From assembly GCF_000295095.1 (NCBI RefSeq), contig NZ_JH806633.1, positions 700,187-743,450 on the forward strand: a stretch of DNA of 43,264 nucleotides, written 5' to 3'. The notes under the pieces are model-generated. The model did not search any database. It had not been told where the DNA came from and worked only from the letters and a program-made list of their open reading frames with translations. This document shows, one piece after another, positions 1 through 9,448 of the stretch. Every line of letters begins with the position of its first letter. The first letter of the stretch is position 1. This DNA is from Actinomyces timonensis DSM 23838 (GTDB lineage Bacteria; Actinomycetota; Actinomycetes; Actinomycetales; Actinomycetaceae). A program made the translations under genes and the position numbers.

Positions 1-3000
1 GCGCGGTTGAGTCCGTTGAGCCCCTTGCCAGTGGTCATCACATTGGCGCTCGCGACGACGGCGACGTCGCACTCCCCACGCTCAATACTGCCCACCGCCT
101 GGTGGAAGGCGACCAGACCCGACGAGCACGCCGTGTCGACAACCAGCGCTGGCCCTTTCAGGTTCAGGAAATAGGACAGCCGCCCCGCGAGCATGGCGCT
201 GTGGTTCGATGTCACGTTGTCGTTCTCCCCGACGACATCGGCGAACTCGCCGGACTCGGCGCCCACGAAGACCCCGACCCGCTCCCCCGAGACAACCGAA
301 GGCCCCACCCCCGCGTCCTCCATCGCGTGCCACATCTCCTGCAGCAGCAGCCGCTGACGCGGATCCATCACCTCAGCCTCACGCGGAGCGATCTCGAAGA
401 ACAACGGGTCAAAACGACCCACCGACTCCAGCCACCCACCCACAGCACCACGAGCACGCCCCCACCACGGACCACGCTCCACAGGCACCGGACCCAGCGC
501 AACACGCCCCTCCCGCACCAACGACCACAGCTCATCCACACCAGCCGCACCCGGGAACACACCCGCCATCCCCGACACAACCACACCAGCACCAACCACA
601 CGCCGATCCACACTGGGCTGCTGCGAGCGCGGCGCGGAGGAGGCTGGAGCCTCGGGCCCGAACTGCTGGGGCGACGGCTCAGCCTCGTCGCTGTCAGCGC
701 CAGGAGCGCTCGTCACTGGCGGCAGAGGCGCGCCCGCGGCACGCCCGGTGCTGCGCCGCCTCAGGGCTGGTGCGGCGACAGGACCACCGGGGCTCTCGTC
801 CGTGCCAGGGCCAGAGCTGACTACGCGCTGCACCAGGTGCTCAGCAAGCGCCTTGACGGTCGGGTGGCTGAAGAACACGTCGGGAGCCACGGTGGCACCC
901 AGCTGCTCGGTGATCATGCCGGACAGCTCGACGAGTGAGATGGAGTCAAGCCCCATGTCATGCATGGACACGTCCAGCGCCACCTCCGCTACCGGCAGGC
1001 GCAGGAGCTCGTGGAGCATGTCCGCCAGGGCGCGCTCGATCTCCCCCACCCCGCGCTGGCGGCTCCCCTCCTCTGGCGAGGCGGGCCCGTTCCCAGAAGT
1101 CTTCCTCGCGCCCCCGCTCCCCTGACGGGGCGTGGGCAGGGCGGCCAGGACCCGGTCGACGTCCCCCTTGACCACCGCCATGCTCCGGCCGGAGGAACCA
1201 GCCACCTGGCCCAGCACGCCCACAGCCTCGTGGGGAGGCAGCGGGGACTGCCCCGTCGCTGCCAGCATGAAGGATGATTTATCCGTGTCTTCCTGCCCGA
1301 CACCGATCTCGGCCCACAGCGGCCAGGCGATGCTTGTGCCGAGCCCGTTGGCCGCCAGCGCGGCCAAGTAGCGGTTGCCGACCGCGTACTCGCAACTGCC
1401 GAAGTCACCCAGGTGGGCGGCGGTGGAGGAGCACCACAGGACGTGGTTGGCACCAGCCTCGGCGGCCGCACGGGCCAGGGCCGCTGCGGAGTCGAGCCGC
1501 AGGCGCAGCGACATGTCGACCTCACGCGGGTCAGCCTCGGGCATTGAGGGCAGTGGACCGGGGCCGGCAGCCCACACAACACCCTGCAGGCTCCTCTCGG
1601 CCGCTACCGAGGCGACCAGAGCAGAGAGGTCGGTCGGCACGCCCAGATCCACGCCGCGGTAGTCGATCCCCTCAAGACCAGCCGCGTGGAGGGACTCCTC
1701 AGCATCATCCAGGCTGCGGCGGCCAGCGCCGACGATACTGGCGCCAGCCTGCTGCAGCCACCTGGCGATCGAGGAGCCGATCCCACCCGTGACCCCGAGG
1801 ACAAGCCAGGAGCCCTCAGGAGATGGCAGAGGCTCGGCGCTATCAGGACTCATGCGCTCCCCGGCGAGCGTCATCAGCCCTTCGCCGCTGAGCATCGTGG
1901 CTCCAGCGGCGGGGTCGAGCGCCGCTGCCACCTGAGAGCGCCACGCCGAGCCGGCCAGGACCTCTTCATCGATGACAACTGGGTGAACCTGCCAGTCCGG
2001 CACCACCCTGCCCACAGAGCGCTCGAAGCCGACCAGGGCCTCACAGTACGCGCGCGCCTGCGGCGTCACCGCCGAGGAGACCAGGAACACCGCTGGCGGG
2101 TCCCCTGCCTGCTGGGCCAGCGCGGCCAGCATCCGCCACGACGCCGCCATTGTCTCGGCGTCCCACGGCCCGTGTGTCCCGCGCAGGTCAAGCACAGTGC
2201 TCACGTGCTGGGAGGTCGCCTCGCGAGACACCACATCGGCCTGGTCGTCGGAGGCGACGATGACACGACCCGCGAACGGGGCGCAAGCCTCACGCCACGC
2301 GGGCACCGTCTCCGGCTCCGCCCCGACGAGCAGCACGTCGCCGAGCCGAGGGCTGCGGCGCCCGGAATCGACGACCCACCGTTCCTGGACGAGCCCAAGA
2401 TCCTGCGGCCAGGTGAAGGAGGGGGCCTGTGCGTGGGACTCCACGCCAGAGGAGGCGCCACGGGCCCGGTCGCTGCCCAGCTCCCCTTCCAGGTAGCGCC
2501 TGGCCACGGCCTTGCGGCTGAGCTTGCCAATGCCATCGCCGCGCAGCGTCCCGGGCGGGACGAGGACGACCTCGTGGACAGACAGTCCGTGCGACTGTGA
2601 GAGGGCGACGACGCTGCGCTCCCTCAGCCCGGCTCGCTGTCTCTTGCCCATGCTGTCGGGGATCTCCTGGACGACGACGACGCGCTCACGATCGTCGATA
2701 TCACAGGAGATGACGCAGGTATCCAGCCCCTGTGGCAGGTCGGCACCCTCACGCAGCGACAGCTCCAAGTCCGCCGGATCATAGTTCATGGCGTTGATGA
2801 TGATGACGTCGCTCTCGCGACCGACGATGAAAAGCTGCTGATCATGAATGACAGCGAGGTCGCCAGTGCGGTACCAGCGCCCCTCCTCAGAGCTGGTGAA
2901 CTGGCGTCCGGTCAACTCCGGGTTGCGCCAGTAGCCGGAGGAGGCGCTCCCGGACAGGACGTGGAGCTCACCCACACGATCCTCACCGAGATCGTGTCCC

Positions 3001-4142
3001 TGGGCATCGCGGACCTCGAGGCGGACGTGCCCTCGCGGGGCGCCGCACGAGGGCACGTCACGCGTGCCCTCCGCCCCCGGCTCCCGGAACTCAGCGCACC
3101 CACGTCGCAGCGACGCACGATCCAGGCTGATGAACTCGACAGGGGCCTCAAGCCTGGAGCACGTGACGCCGCACATCTCGGTTGACCCGTAGTGCACGCT
3201 CAGCACGTCGCGTCGCAGCCCCCAGGGCGCGAAGGTGGCGTGGAACTGCTCTACCGTGTCACGCCGGACGCACTCCCCAGCAGTCAGGACAGTCCGCACC
3301 GAGGCCAGGGAGACATCGTCGTCCAACTGCGCAGCACCGTGGCGGATGGCGTGGTCAAGCGCGAAGTTGGGCGCTGCCGTGTGAGTGGCGTGCCTGGTGG
3401 CGAGCAGGCGCAACCACCTGTCCGGGGCCTCGATGAAGGCCGCGCTGGGCATGAGGAGCACCGGGCACCCTGCCAGCAGGGGGCCGAGGAAGCCCACGCT
3501 CATGCCGAAACTGTGAGACAGCGGAAGCCAGCTCACCACGCTCGACCCCTCGTCCACCTGCCACAGAGAGGTGCAGACACGCATCTCGGAGAGGATGCTG
3601 CGCCGGGTGTGCTGGACACCTTTGGGAGCCCCGGTCGACCCTGAGGTGTACAGCAGGATCGCGACCTCGTCCCAGCCAACTTCCCGGGGAGGTGTCTCCT
3701 GGGCATCGTCCTGCCGGGGAAGCGCAGCGGCATCCACAATGTGCTCGGCCATGCCCTGGAACCGGCTGACGTAGGCGGAACTGGTCAGTACCACGGTTGG
3801 TTCGGCGTCAGACACGATGTAGGCAGCGGCTGGCGAGAGCGCCTCGGAGTGGTCGAGCATCTCAGGCGAGAGGGGCACCGCGACCAGACCCGCGTACTCG
3901 GCGGCGAGCAGGGCAGCGATGAAAGTGCTGCCATAGGGCAGGCCGATAAGCACGCGGTCACCCGGCGATGTGCGCTCCTGGAACCAGCCGGCGAGCGCCG
4001 TCGCCCAGCGAGCCGCCTCGGAGCCGGTCAGCGTCTCCAGCACAGAGTCTCCGTCGCTGAACGACCAGGTCAAGCGGTCTCCGTGGTCCCTGCACATCGT
4101 GGCCCACGGCTGCTGCGCAGTGGTGTCTGCAGAATCGTTCAT
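1..4142 (-). CDS. Polyketide megasynthase, FAAL-KR-ACP-KS..., C-terminus beyond left edge
   Basis: The frame stays open from the ATG at 4142 to the window edge, giving about 1380 visible residues. An N-terminal fatty acyl-AMP ligase-like domain (about 1-560) shows the core motif LYTSGSTGAPKGV near residue 165, RTGDL near 427 and a C-terminal GKLSRK near 538. The run IIINAMNYDP after the hinge is FAAL-like. A ketoreductase follows (about 578-970) with VTGGIGSS near 786 and the catalytic Tyr in EYAVGN near 917. An ACP has GLDSISL near 1066 (phosphopantetheine Ser). A ketosynthase starts near 1184, with active-site DTACSS near 1336. No KS precedes the first KR and no AT is seen, so the first part looks like a loading module that activates a carboxylic acid, reduces it and passes it to the first KS. 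An AGAGAGGG ribosome site lies 7-8 bases upstream. Further modules and the product are unknown. Confidence 0.9.
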   Translation of the reverse strand, partial: MNDSADTTAQQPWATMCRDHGDRLTWSFSDGDSVLETLTGSEAARWATALAGWFQERTSPGDRVLIGLPYGSTFIAALLAAEYAGLVAVPLSPEMLDHSEALSPAAAYIVSDAEPTVVLTSSAYVSRFQGMAEHIVDAAALPRQDDAQETPPREVGWDEVAILLYTSGSTGAPKGVQHTRRSILSEMRVCTSLWQVDEGSSVVSWLPLSHSFGMSVGFLGPLLAGCPVLLMPSAAFIEAPDRWLRLLATRHATHTAAPNFALDHAIRHGAAQLDDDVSLASVRTVLTAGECVRRDTVEQFHATFAPWGLRRDVLSVHYGSTEMCGVTCSRLEAPVEFISLDRASLRRGCAEFREPGAEGTRDVPSCGAPRGHVRLEVRDAQGHDLGEDRVGELHVLSGSASSGYWRNPELTGRQFTSSEEGRWYRTGDLAVIHDQQLFIVGRESDVIIINAMNYDPADLELSLREGADLPQGLDTCVISCDIDDRERVVVVQEIPDSMGKRQRAGLRERSVVALSQSHGLSVHEVVLVPPGTLRGDGIGKLSRKAVARRYLEGELGSDRARGASSGVESHAQAPSFTWPQDLGLVQERWVVDSGRRSPRLGDVLLVGAEPETVPAWREACAPFAGRVIVASDDQADVVSREATSQHVSTVLDLRGTHGPWDAETMAASWRMLAALAQQAGDPPAVFLVSSAVTPQARAYCEALVGFERSVGRVVPDWQVHPVVIDEEVLAGSAWRSQVAAALDPAAGATMLSGEGLMTLAGERMSPDSAEPLPSPEGSWLVLGVTGGIGSSIARWLQQAGASIVGAGRRSLDDAEESLHAAGLEGIDYRGVDLGVPTDLSALVASVAAERSLQGVVWAAGPGPLPSMPEADPREVDMSLRLRLDSAAALARAAAEAGANHVLWCSSTAAHLGDFGSCEYAVGNRYLAALAANGLGTSIAWPLWAEIGVGQEDTDKSSFMLAATGQSPLPPHEAVGVLGQVAGSSGRSMAVVKGDVDRVLAALPTPRQGSGGARKTSGNGPASPEEGSRQRGVGEIERALADMLHELLRLPVAEVALDVSMHDMGLDSISLVELSGMITEQLGATVAPDVFFSHPTVKALAEHLVQRVVSSGPGTDESPGGPVAAPALRRRSTGRAAGAPLPPVTSAPGADSDEAEPSPQQFGPEAPASSAPRSQQPSVDRRVVGAGVVVSGMAGVFPGAAGVDELWSLVREGRVALGPVPVERGPWWGRARGAVGGWLESVGRFDPLFFEIAPREAEVMDPRQRLLLQEMWHAMEDAGVGPSVVSGERVGVFVGAESGEFADVVGENDNVTSNHSAMLAGRLSYFLNLKGPALVVDTACSSGLVAFHQAVGSIERGECDVAVVASANVMTTGKGLNGLNR

Positions 4143-4195
4143 GACTATTGCCCTCTCTGAGTGAATAGACACATGGCCGCTGTGCCACGGCTGCC

Positions 4196-4843
4196 TCACA
4201 GGTCGGCGCGCTCGAAGCGTGTGGCGGATACGCGCAGGGCGACGGCGTTGACCAGGACGAAGAAGACGGCACCCGCCCCCAGGACCACCAGCTGGTGGCC
4301 CAGGTGCTGGCTCCCGGTGGCGTTGAGGGCCTCACCAGGCGCGCCTCCCAGGTGCGCGCCGACCTCGGCAGCGGTCCCGACCAGCGAGGCGGCCAGGGAC
4401 GCCAGTGCCACCGGCACGCCCAGGCGCGAGCCCGTCCTGAGGAACATGGGGAAGAACACCGAATTGAACACCCCGAACACCACCAGCCCCACGCCCAGCA
4501 GCGCGATATTGGCCTGCACCCCCACCGGGTTGCGCTCTGGCGAGATCTGGTAGCGGACAAGGATGACCGGTATACAGGCCACCACCTGGGCGATCTCGAC
4601 TATCCAGGCCAACTCCATGTAGCTGCGGGCGATATCACGCTTGCGCACAGGCAGCAGCAGGGAGAAATACACGTCATGGTTCTCCCGCACGCCCTGGAAC
4701 ACGAAGTACAGTCCCAGCACCTGGTACAGGAACACCATCACATAGGGGTACTGCGGAACCATGAGCAGCAGCACCAGCGCCAGGAAAAACCATGTCACCG
4801 GAATATTCACCAGCCGCAGGCTCTTGCGCACCATCGGGGTCAT
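4196..4843 (-). CDS. ABC-2-type transporter permease of the polyketide operon
   Basis: A 215-residue membrane protein with about six hydrophobic segments, for example FFLALVLLLMVPQYPYVMVF near the N-terminus and VLGAGAVFFVLVNAVAL near the end. The motif LLLPVRKRDIARSY after the second segment resembles the small ABC-2 permeases of the ABC2_membrane_5 type, where a cytoplasmic loop carries LPVxRxxIV. Its ATG overlaps the ATPase stop codon as ATGA, so the two genes are probably translationally coupled and form one transporter. It lies inside the polyketide operon, 53 bases before the FAAL megasynthase, which suggests export of the product or self-protection; the substrate is not known. It has no binding-protein partner, as expected for an exporter. 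Confidence 0.82.
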   Translation of the reverse strand: MTPMVRKSLRLVNIPVTWFFLALVLLLMVPQYPYVMVFLYQVLGLYFVFQGVRENHDVYFSLLLPVRKRDIARSYMELAWIVEIAQVVACIPVILVRYQISPERNPVGVQANIALLGVGLVVFGVFNSVFFPMFLRTGSRLGVPVALASLAASLVGTAAEVGAHLGGAPGEALNATGSQHLGHQLVVLGAGAVFFVLVNAVALRVSATRFERADL

Positions 4844-5715
4844 GACTGCTTCTCCTGACGCTCAAGATGGACAATGATGTCGTTGAGGCTGGCCGGCGTG
4901 ACCTCCAGCCCACGGATCCCAGCCACCGCGGCCTCACCCAGCCGCGAGGCCTCGACCAGACCCGTCACGCGCCCCTGGCTCCGGCTGGCACCGATCAGCA
5001 CGGATCCCAGCCCAGATGGCACCGTCTCAGCAGGACCTGAGACCATGCGGTAGTGAGCCGCGAAATCCTCCAGAGTCCCGCTGGCGCGTACCCGCCCCCG
5101 GGACAGGTAGGTGACATCGTCAGCGATCTGCTCCAGGTCACCCATCTGGTGGGTGGAGAACAGCAGGCCGACACCCGTGTCGTCGACAAGCTCGCGCAGT
5201 TCGCGCAGCAGGTCGTCACGCGAGAGCGGGTCCAGCCCGCTGGTCGGCTCGTCGAGCAGCAGCAACTCAGCACGACGCGACAGCGCCAGCGCGATCCCGT
5301 ACTTGACCCTCATACCAGCCGACAGCGCCTCGATCTTCTTGTCCTCCACCAACTCGAAGCGCTCCAGGCAGTCCCGGTAGACCCGCTCGTCCCAGAGGGG
5401 AAAGAACCGCCTGTAGACGTCGGTGATCGTTCTCAGCCGCCTTCGGGGGTAGAAGGCCACCTCGCCCATCGAGAACGACACGCGCCTCATGACCTCGTGC
5501 TCACGTCCCCGGAAGTCCTCGCCGAAGAAGCGCACCTCACCGCCATCAGGGCGGATAAAGCGCAGAACAGCCTTCAGCGTCGTGGTCTTACCGGCCCCGT
5601 TACGGCCAATAAAGCCCATCACACGGCCAGCACCCACCGACAGGCTGACATCCTCCAGCGCAAAACCTGGATACCTCTTGGTCAGTCCCCTGACCTCAAG
5701 AATCGGACGGGACAT
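4840..5715 (-). CDS. ABC transporter ATPase of the polyketide operon
   Basis: An ATP-binding subunit of about 291 residues. It shows a Walker A motif (GRNGAGKTT), a slightly divergent signature (LSAGM), Walker B with D-loop (LLLLDEPTSGLD) and a switch His (STHQ). The C-terminal 60-70 residues are an accessory region of the kind seen in BcrA/YtrB-like drug-export ATPases. Two starts are possible: GTG at 5718 and ATG at 5715. The ATG is preferred because AAGGAG lies five bases before it but only two before the GTG. The start overlaps the stop of the upstream synthase as TGATG, and the stop overlaps the permease start as ATGA. It probably energises the permease at 4196-4843 for efflux of the polyketide or an intermediate. 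Confidence 0.88.
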   Translation of the reverse strand: MSRPILEVRGLTKRYPGFALEDVSLSVGAGRVMGFIGRNGAGKTTTLKAVLRFIRPDGGEVRFFGEDFRGREHEVMRRVSFSMGEVAFYPRRRLRTITDVYRRFFPLWDERVYRDCLERFELVEDKKIEALSAGMRVKYGIALALSRRAELLLLDEPTSGLDPLSRDDLLRELRELVDDTGVGLLFSTHQMGDLEQIADDVTYLSRGRVRASGTLEDFAAHYRMVSGPAETVPSGLGSVLIGASRSQGRVTGLVEASRLGEAAVAGIRGLEVTPASLNDIIVHLERQEKQS

Positions 5716-8603
5716 CACTTCTCCTTTCCTCGCGCCAAGCGGAACACGATCCCCTGAAACCAGACCGCCACCTGCCCCGAGACACCGCTCAGCACCACAT
5801 CCACCCCATCTTCAGATACCCGGGCACGGATGACGCCTTCAGCGGGAACAGGGCCCCGGACACCGATACGGCGCGCGGCAGTGGGAAGGGGCTCCAGGTC
5901 CGCGTGGTGCGGCAGGGCCAGCCACGCGAGGTCGATGGCCCGGGTAGACACATAGACGTCGCAGGAGACGTTGCGGCCGCGCCCGTAGAAGTCCGGCTGC
6001 GTCACGAACCGAGCCGTGCGGTGCTCGGGCATCTCCCCAAGGCCAGTAACGCAGTCGTAGCCCCCACCGCGGACCGCGCCGAGCGCATCGAGCTCCTTGT
6101 CCAGAGCCGTTGCGCTCCCCTCCGCGCTTATCGGCGCTCCGAGCACGGGAGGCCGATCGTCCCGCAGGGGCCTCGCTGAGGCCTGGAACAGCACTCCGCC
6201 ATCCTGGCCATCGAGCACGTCAAGATCCACGCGTTCCTGGTCCGCGCTGCTCAGGACAGTGCGAGTGCTCCTGATCGCGTCACGGGACAGCATCATCGGC
6301 TCGCCCCAGGCGACGTCCTCGAGCATCAGACCGGAGCCCGCGCCACGCACAGAGGCGGCGTAGCAGAAACGGGCGACCTCCAACCACGCCGCGGCAGGCA
6401 CGCAGGCCGCGCGACGCAGCGTGTGCCAACGCACCACAGGCATCCGCGCGTCCCACGCGGACTCAAAGCTCTGCTCAGTGAGGTCACTGGAGTTGCGCAG
6501 CACGAGCGCGTGCAGGCGTTGAGGAGCCGTCGCTCTCACGGCTGATGCCTCAAGCCGGTGACGCTGGCGCTCGAACGGGTAGGCGGGCAACGGCGAACTG
6601 GCAGAGTCCACCGCTGACCACGGCGTGGTCCGGCCCTCGACCCAGTCCCGCAGAAGGTCGTCCGTCGCGCCGGGAAGACGGGCCAGCGCCGTATGCGCCT
6701 CCTCTTCCTCGGAGGGGCGGATGACGGAATCTGAGCGAGGGGCCCTTCCGACGAAGATGCCGTCACTGGCTCCCCGCAGAAAGGCGCCGATGCGCTCTCG
6801 GGCGCCCGCCGCGCCACCCGCGCCGAGTGCCAGGCGGTGCTCCATCGGCTCGGCGGCCATGAGGGCCAAGGCCTGGCGCTCCAGCTCGGAGCGGTCCATG
6901 CCCTCAAGCAGCCCGTACAGCTGCCTGGCCCGCTCCTCAAGCGCCCTCCTGGAGCGCGCTGACAGGAGAAGCGGCACCTCCCCGACGATCGTGGTACGCG
7001 GTTGATCAGGCCTGGGCGCCGTGGTGACAACGGTATGGGCGTTGGTGCCGCCGAAACCGAAGGAGCTGACGCAGGCGACGCGCCGGCGGCCTGGAGCCTG
7101 CGGCCAAGGCGAGTTCCTCTCCGCGAGGCCTACGACTCCCCCGCCCAGGTCCAGCTGGGGGTTGATGGCCCGAAAGTGCCCCAGCCCAGTGACCGTCTCA
7201 TGCTCCAGGCACATCACCGCTTTCATCACTCCCACCAGGCCAGCTGCTGACTCCAGGTGGCCCACCACCGTCTTGGCCGAGGTCAGCAGGACGGGCTCGT
7301 CCCTGCGCCCAGAGTGACGCAAGGCGTCCACCAGCGCCTCAACCTCGATCGGGTCGCCCAGGGGTGTGCCAGTGCCGTGGCACTCGACCATCCCCACCTC
7401 GTCGGGGGTGACGCCAGCATCAGCAAGGGCACGACGCACAAGGGCTGCCTGCGCCCTCGGGTCCGGCGCCCGCAGCGATCCGGTCCTGCCGTCGTGGTTC
7501 GATGAAGTCCCCAGGATGACGGCGCGCACACGCGAGCCGTTGGTGTCAGACAGGCGTCGCAGCACCAGGGCTGTCACGCCCTCCGAGCGAACGTAGCCGT
7601 CGGCGGCAGCATCGAAGGTCCTGCACTGACCGCCCTTGGACTGCATGCCCGCCAGGTTGTTGCACATGAGCTCCTTGGCCGAGCCTATGTAGTTGACTCC
7701 CGCCACGACGGCGGTGTCCACCTCCCTCGCGCGCAGCGCGCGGACAGCGAGGTGCAGGGCGACGCTCGATCCCGAGCAGGCTGTGTTGACAACCATGCTA
7801 GGTCCGTGGAAGTCGTAGAGGCGCGAGATACGGTTAGCCAGCATTGCCGGGTGCAGGCCCGAGTCAAGATGGCCAGCGTAGGTGTCGGCCGAGCCCGGAA
7901 CATGGGAGGAGACATCGTTGTAGTCGACGAGGTGCGCCCCGACATAGACGCCGACACTGCTGCCGCGCAATGACGACGGCCGCAGCCCGGCGTCCTCCAG
8001 AGCGTGCCAGACCACCTCGATCAGGCGGCGCTGCTGCGGATCCATCGACTGGGCTTCAAACGGGGCTATACCGAAGAAGGCCGCATCGAACTCATCCATG
8101 CGCTGGGTGATCCCGGCTCTCATTGGCAGGTCGGCGACGTCGTCGTGGTCACGAAGATGCTGCTCGACGAGCCAGGGCCTGACAGCCTCGATTGTCGAGA
8201 CGCAGTCGCGCTGCTCCACCAGAGCCTGCCAGAACTCCTCAGGGCTCTGCATGTCTGGCGGTAGCTGGCAGGCCATGCCCATCACCGCGACCTCACGAGC
8301 GTCGTCTGCCCCGCGCTGCTCGTCTACGCCGCCGGCGGCGTCGGCGCGCTCGGCAGGAGGCTCCCCCAGCAGCCCGGCAAGGACTTCTGAGAGATCGTCA
8401 AGCACCGGGTGCATGAAAAGCTTTCCCGCGGAGACCTCGAGACCGAGACGATCACTGATACTGCGCGCGACCTGGATGTAGTCGACGGAGCTGAGCGCGA
8501 GCTCGCCGAGGGAGCCGATCTGCTCGCGCCCGTGCAGCCACGGCCTCAGCACCTCCCCGAGCGCGGCGCGCACAGCCCCCGCCGTTTTGGGGTTATGGGT
8601 CAT
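5715..8603 (-). CDS. Trans-AT polyketide synthase, ACP-KS-DH-like
   Basis: A 962-residue protein. It opens with an ACP (about 10-80), with the carrier Ser at about 39 in LALSSVD; the usual Asp before that Ser is also Ser. The ketosynthase (about 104-540) keeps the full triad: Cys276 in NTACSGSS, His409 in ECHGTGTPLGD and His449 in VGHLESAAG. No acyltransferase follows it. The C-terminal part (about 700-955) resembles a double-hotdog dehydratase: a His near 726 in HTLRRAACVP matches HxxxGxxxxP except that Gly is Arg, and an Asp near 891 in AIDLAWLALPH sits where the second-half Asp is expected. Whether it dehydrates is uncertain. The ATG overlaps the hydratase stop as ATGA. The N-terminal ACP probably completes a module begun on another protein. 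Confidence 0.9.
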   Translation of the reverse strand: MTHNPKTAGAVRAALGEVLRPWLHGREQIGSLGELALSSVDYIQVARSISDRLGLEVSAGKLFMHPVLDDLSEVLAGLLGEPPAERADAAGGVDEQRGADDAREVAVMGMACQLPPDMQSPEEFWQALVEQRDCVSTIEAVRPWLVEQHLRDHDDVADLPMRAGITQRMDEFDAAFFGIAPFEAQSMDPQQRRLIEVVWHALEDAGLRPSSLRGSSVGVYVGAHLVDYNDVSSHVPGSADTYAGHLDSGLHPAMLANRISRLYDFHGPSMVVNTACSGSSVALHLAVRALRAREVDTAVVAGVNYIGSAKELMCNNLAGMQSKGGQCRTFDAAADGYVRSEGVTALVLRRLSDTNGSRVRAVILGTSSNHDGRTGSLRAPDPRAQAALVRRALADAGVTPDEVGMVECHGTGTPLGDPIEVEALVDALRHSGRRDEPVLLTSAKTVVGHLESAAGLVGVMKAVMCLEHETVTGLGHFRAINPQLDLGGGVVGLAERNSPWPQAPGRRRVACVSSFGFGGTNAHTVVTTAPRPDQPRTTIVGEVPLLLSARSRRALEERARQLYGLLEGMDRSELERQALALMAAEPMEHRLALGAGGAAGARERIGAFLRGASDGIFVGRAPRSDSVIRPSEEEEAHTALARLPGATDDLLRDWVEGRTTPWSAVDSASSPLPAYPFERQRHRLEASAVRATAPQRLHALVLRNSSDLTEQSFESAWDARMPVVRWHTLRRAACVPAAAWLEVARFCYAASVRGAGSGLMLEDVAWGEPMMLSRDAIRSTRTVLSSADQERVDLDVLDGQDGGVLFQASARPLRDDRPPVLGAPISAEGSATALDKELDALGAVRGGGYDCVTGLGEMPEHRTARFVTQPDFYGRGRNVSCDVYVSTRAIDLAWLALPHHADLEPLPTAARRIGVRGPVPAEGVIRARVSEDGVDVVLSGVSGQVAVWFQGIVFRLARGKEK

Positions 8604-9448
8604 GCCTGGCCCCCGATCGTCCCCATCGCGCCGGAACCCGGCCTGTCCGCCAGGTCACGCTCCCTCTCCGTGCGCGAGCAAGGACCTGCTCCCGCATCCT
8701 CCACCTCCCACGGCATGAGGCCGCGGGAGGTGAACGCGCTGATACGCGCCCGTACCCGAGAGTCGGCGAACCGGGACCTGTTCGCAGCGACAGCCAGCTC
8801 CCGGTAGGACTCCACCTCGGCGGCCTGGGCGGCATAGGTCTTATAGGCGGTCACCGCGTCACGCGGGACGCGACGAAGCCTCGCGAGAAGCCGTCCCAGG
8901 GCAACCTCACTGCGCGCGTCATACACGTCCACCAGGCCCCAGGCGGCAGCTGTTTCCACATCGATAGCACGCGTCGAGAGAGTCATGAAGTGGGCACGGT
9001 GCCACCCCACCCGGCGGGCGAGAAACGGCAGCACCATTGCTGGCATGAGGCCGAAGAGCATCTCCGGGAGCGCGAATGCCGCAGTCATGTCGGCCACGAC
9101 GATGTCCGCTGCCGCAGCGAGGCCAACGCCTCCCGCGCTCGCACGACCGCGGACGTGACAGACAATGATCACGTCACTCTCGATCATTTCGGTCCAGAGC
9201 TGATACACCCTCTCAGGGGCATGGTCATACTCGCTGTTCGGGCCAGCGACCAGCGAGAGGTCGGCACCGGTGCAGAAGACCTCCGGAAGACCGCGCAGCA
9301 CCAGGACACCGGTCTCCCTCCTCGCTTGAGCGAGGCCCTCCTCGATGCCGTCGAGCATCACGCCATCCAGCGTGTTGTCGCGCTCAGGCCGGTGAAGAGT
9401 GAGCCAGGTCACTCCGTCACGATCCTCAAGACTGGTTGCCGACGTCAT
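8600..9448 (-). CDS. Enoyl-CoA hydratase-family protein, PksH/ECH1-like, beta-branching
   Basis: A 282-residue crotonase-fold protein. The oxyanion-hole region FCTGADLSLV, the segment SAGGVGLAAAADIVVA and the stretch LPEMLFGLMPAMVLPFLARR are visible. The last, with the nearby FMTLSTRAIDVETA, resembles the ECH1 (PksH) branch, which dehydrates an HMG-type intermediate on an ACP, rather than the decarboxylating ECH2 branch. The open frame extends upstream to 9553, but the ATG at 9448 is preferred: it forms an ATGA overlap with the AT-ER stop, and the upstream extension is low-complexity Arg/Gly/Ala-rich sequence lying over the AT-ER coding region. Together with the Ser-type KS at 11675-12877 it suggests beta-branching of the polyketide. 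An ordinary CoA hydratase role is possible but less likely in this setting. Confidence 0.82.
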   Translation of the reverse strand: MTSATSLEDRDGVTWLTLHRPERDNTLDGVMLDGIEEGLAQARRETGVLVLRGLPEVFCTGADLSLVAGPNSEYDHAPERVYQLWTEMIESDVIIVCHVRGRASAGGVGLAAAADIVVADMTAAFALPEMLFGLMPAMVLPFLARRVGWHRAHFMTLSTRAIDVETAAAWGLVDVYDARSEVALGRLLARLRRVPRDAVTAYKTYAAQAAEVESYRELAVAANRSRFADSRVRARISAFTSRGLMPWEVEDAGAGPCSRTERERDLADRPGSGAMGTIGGQA

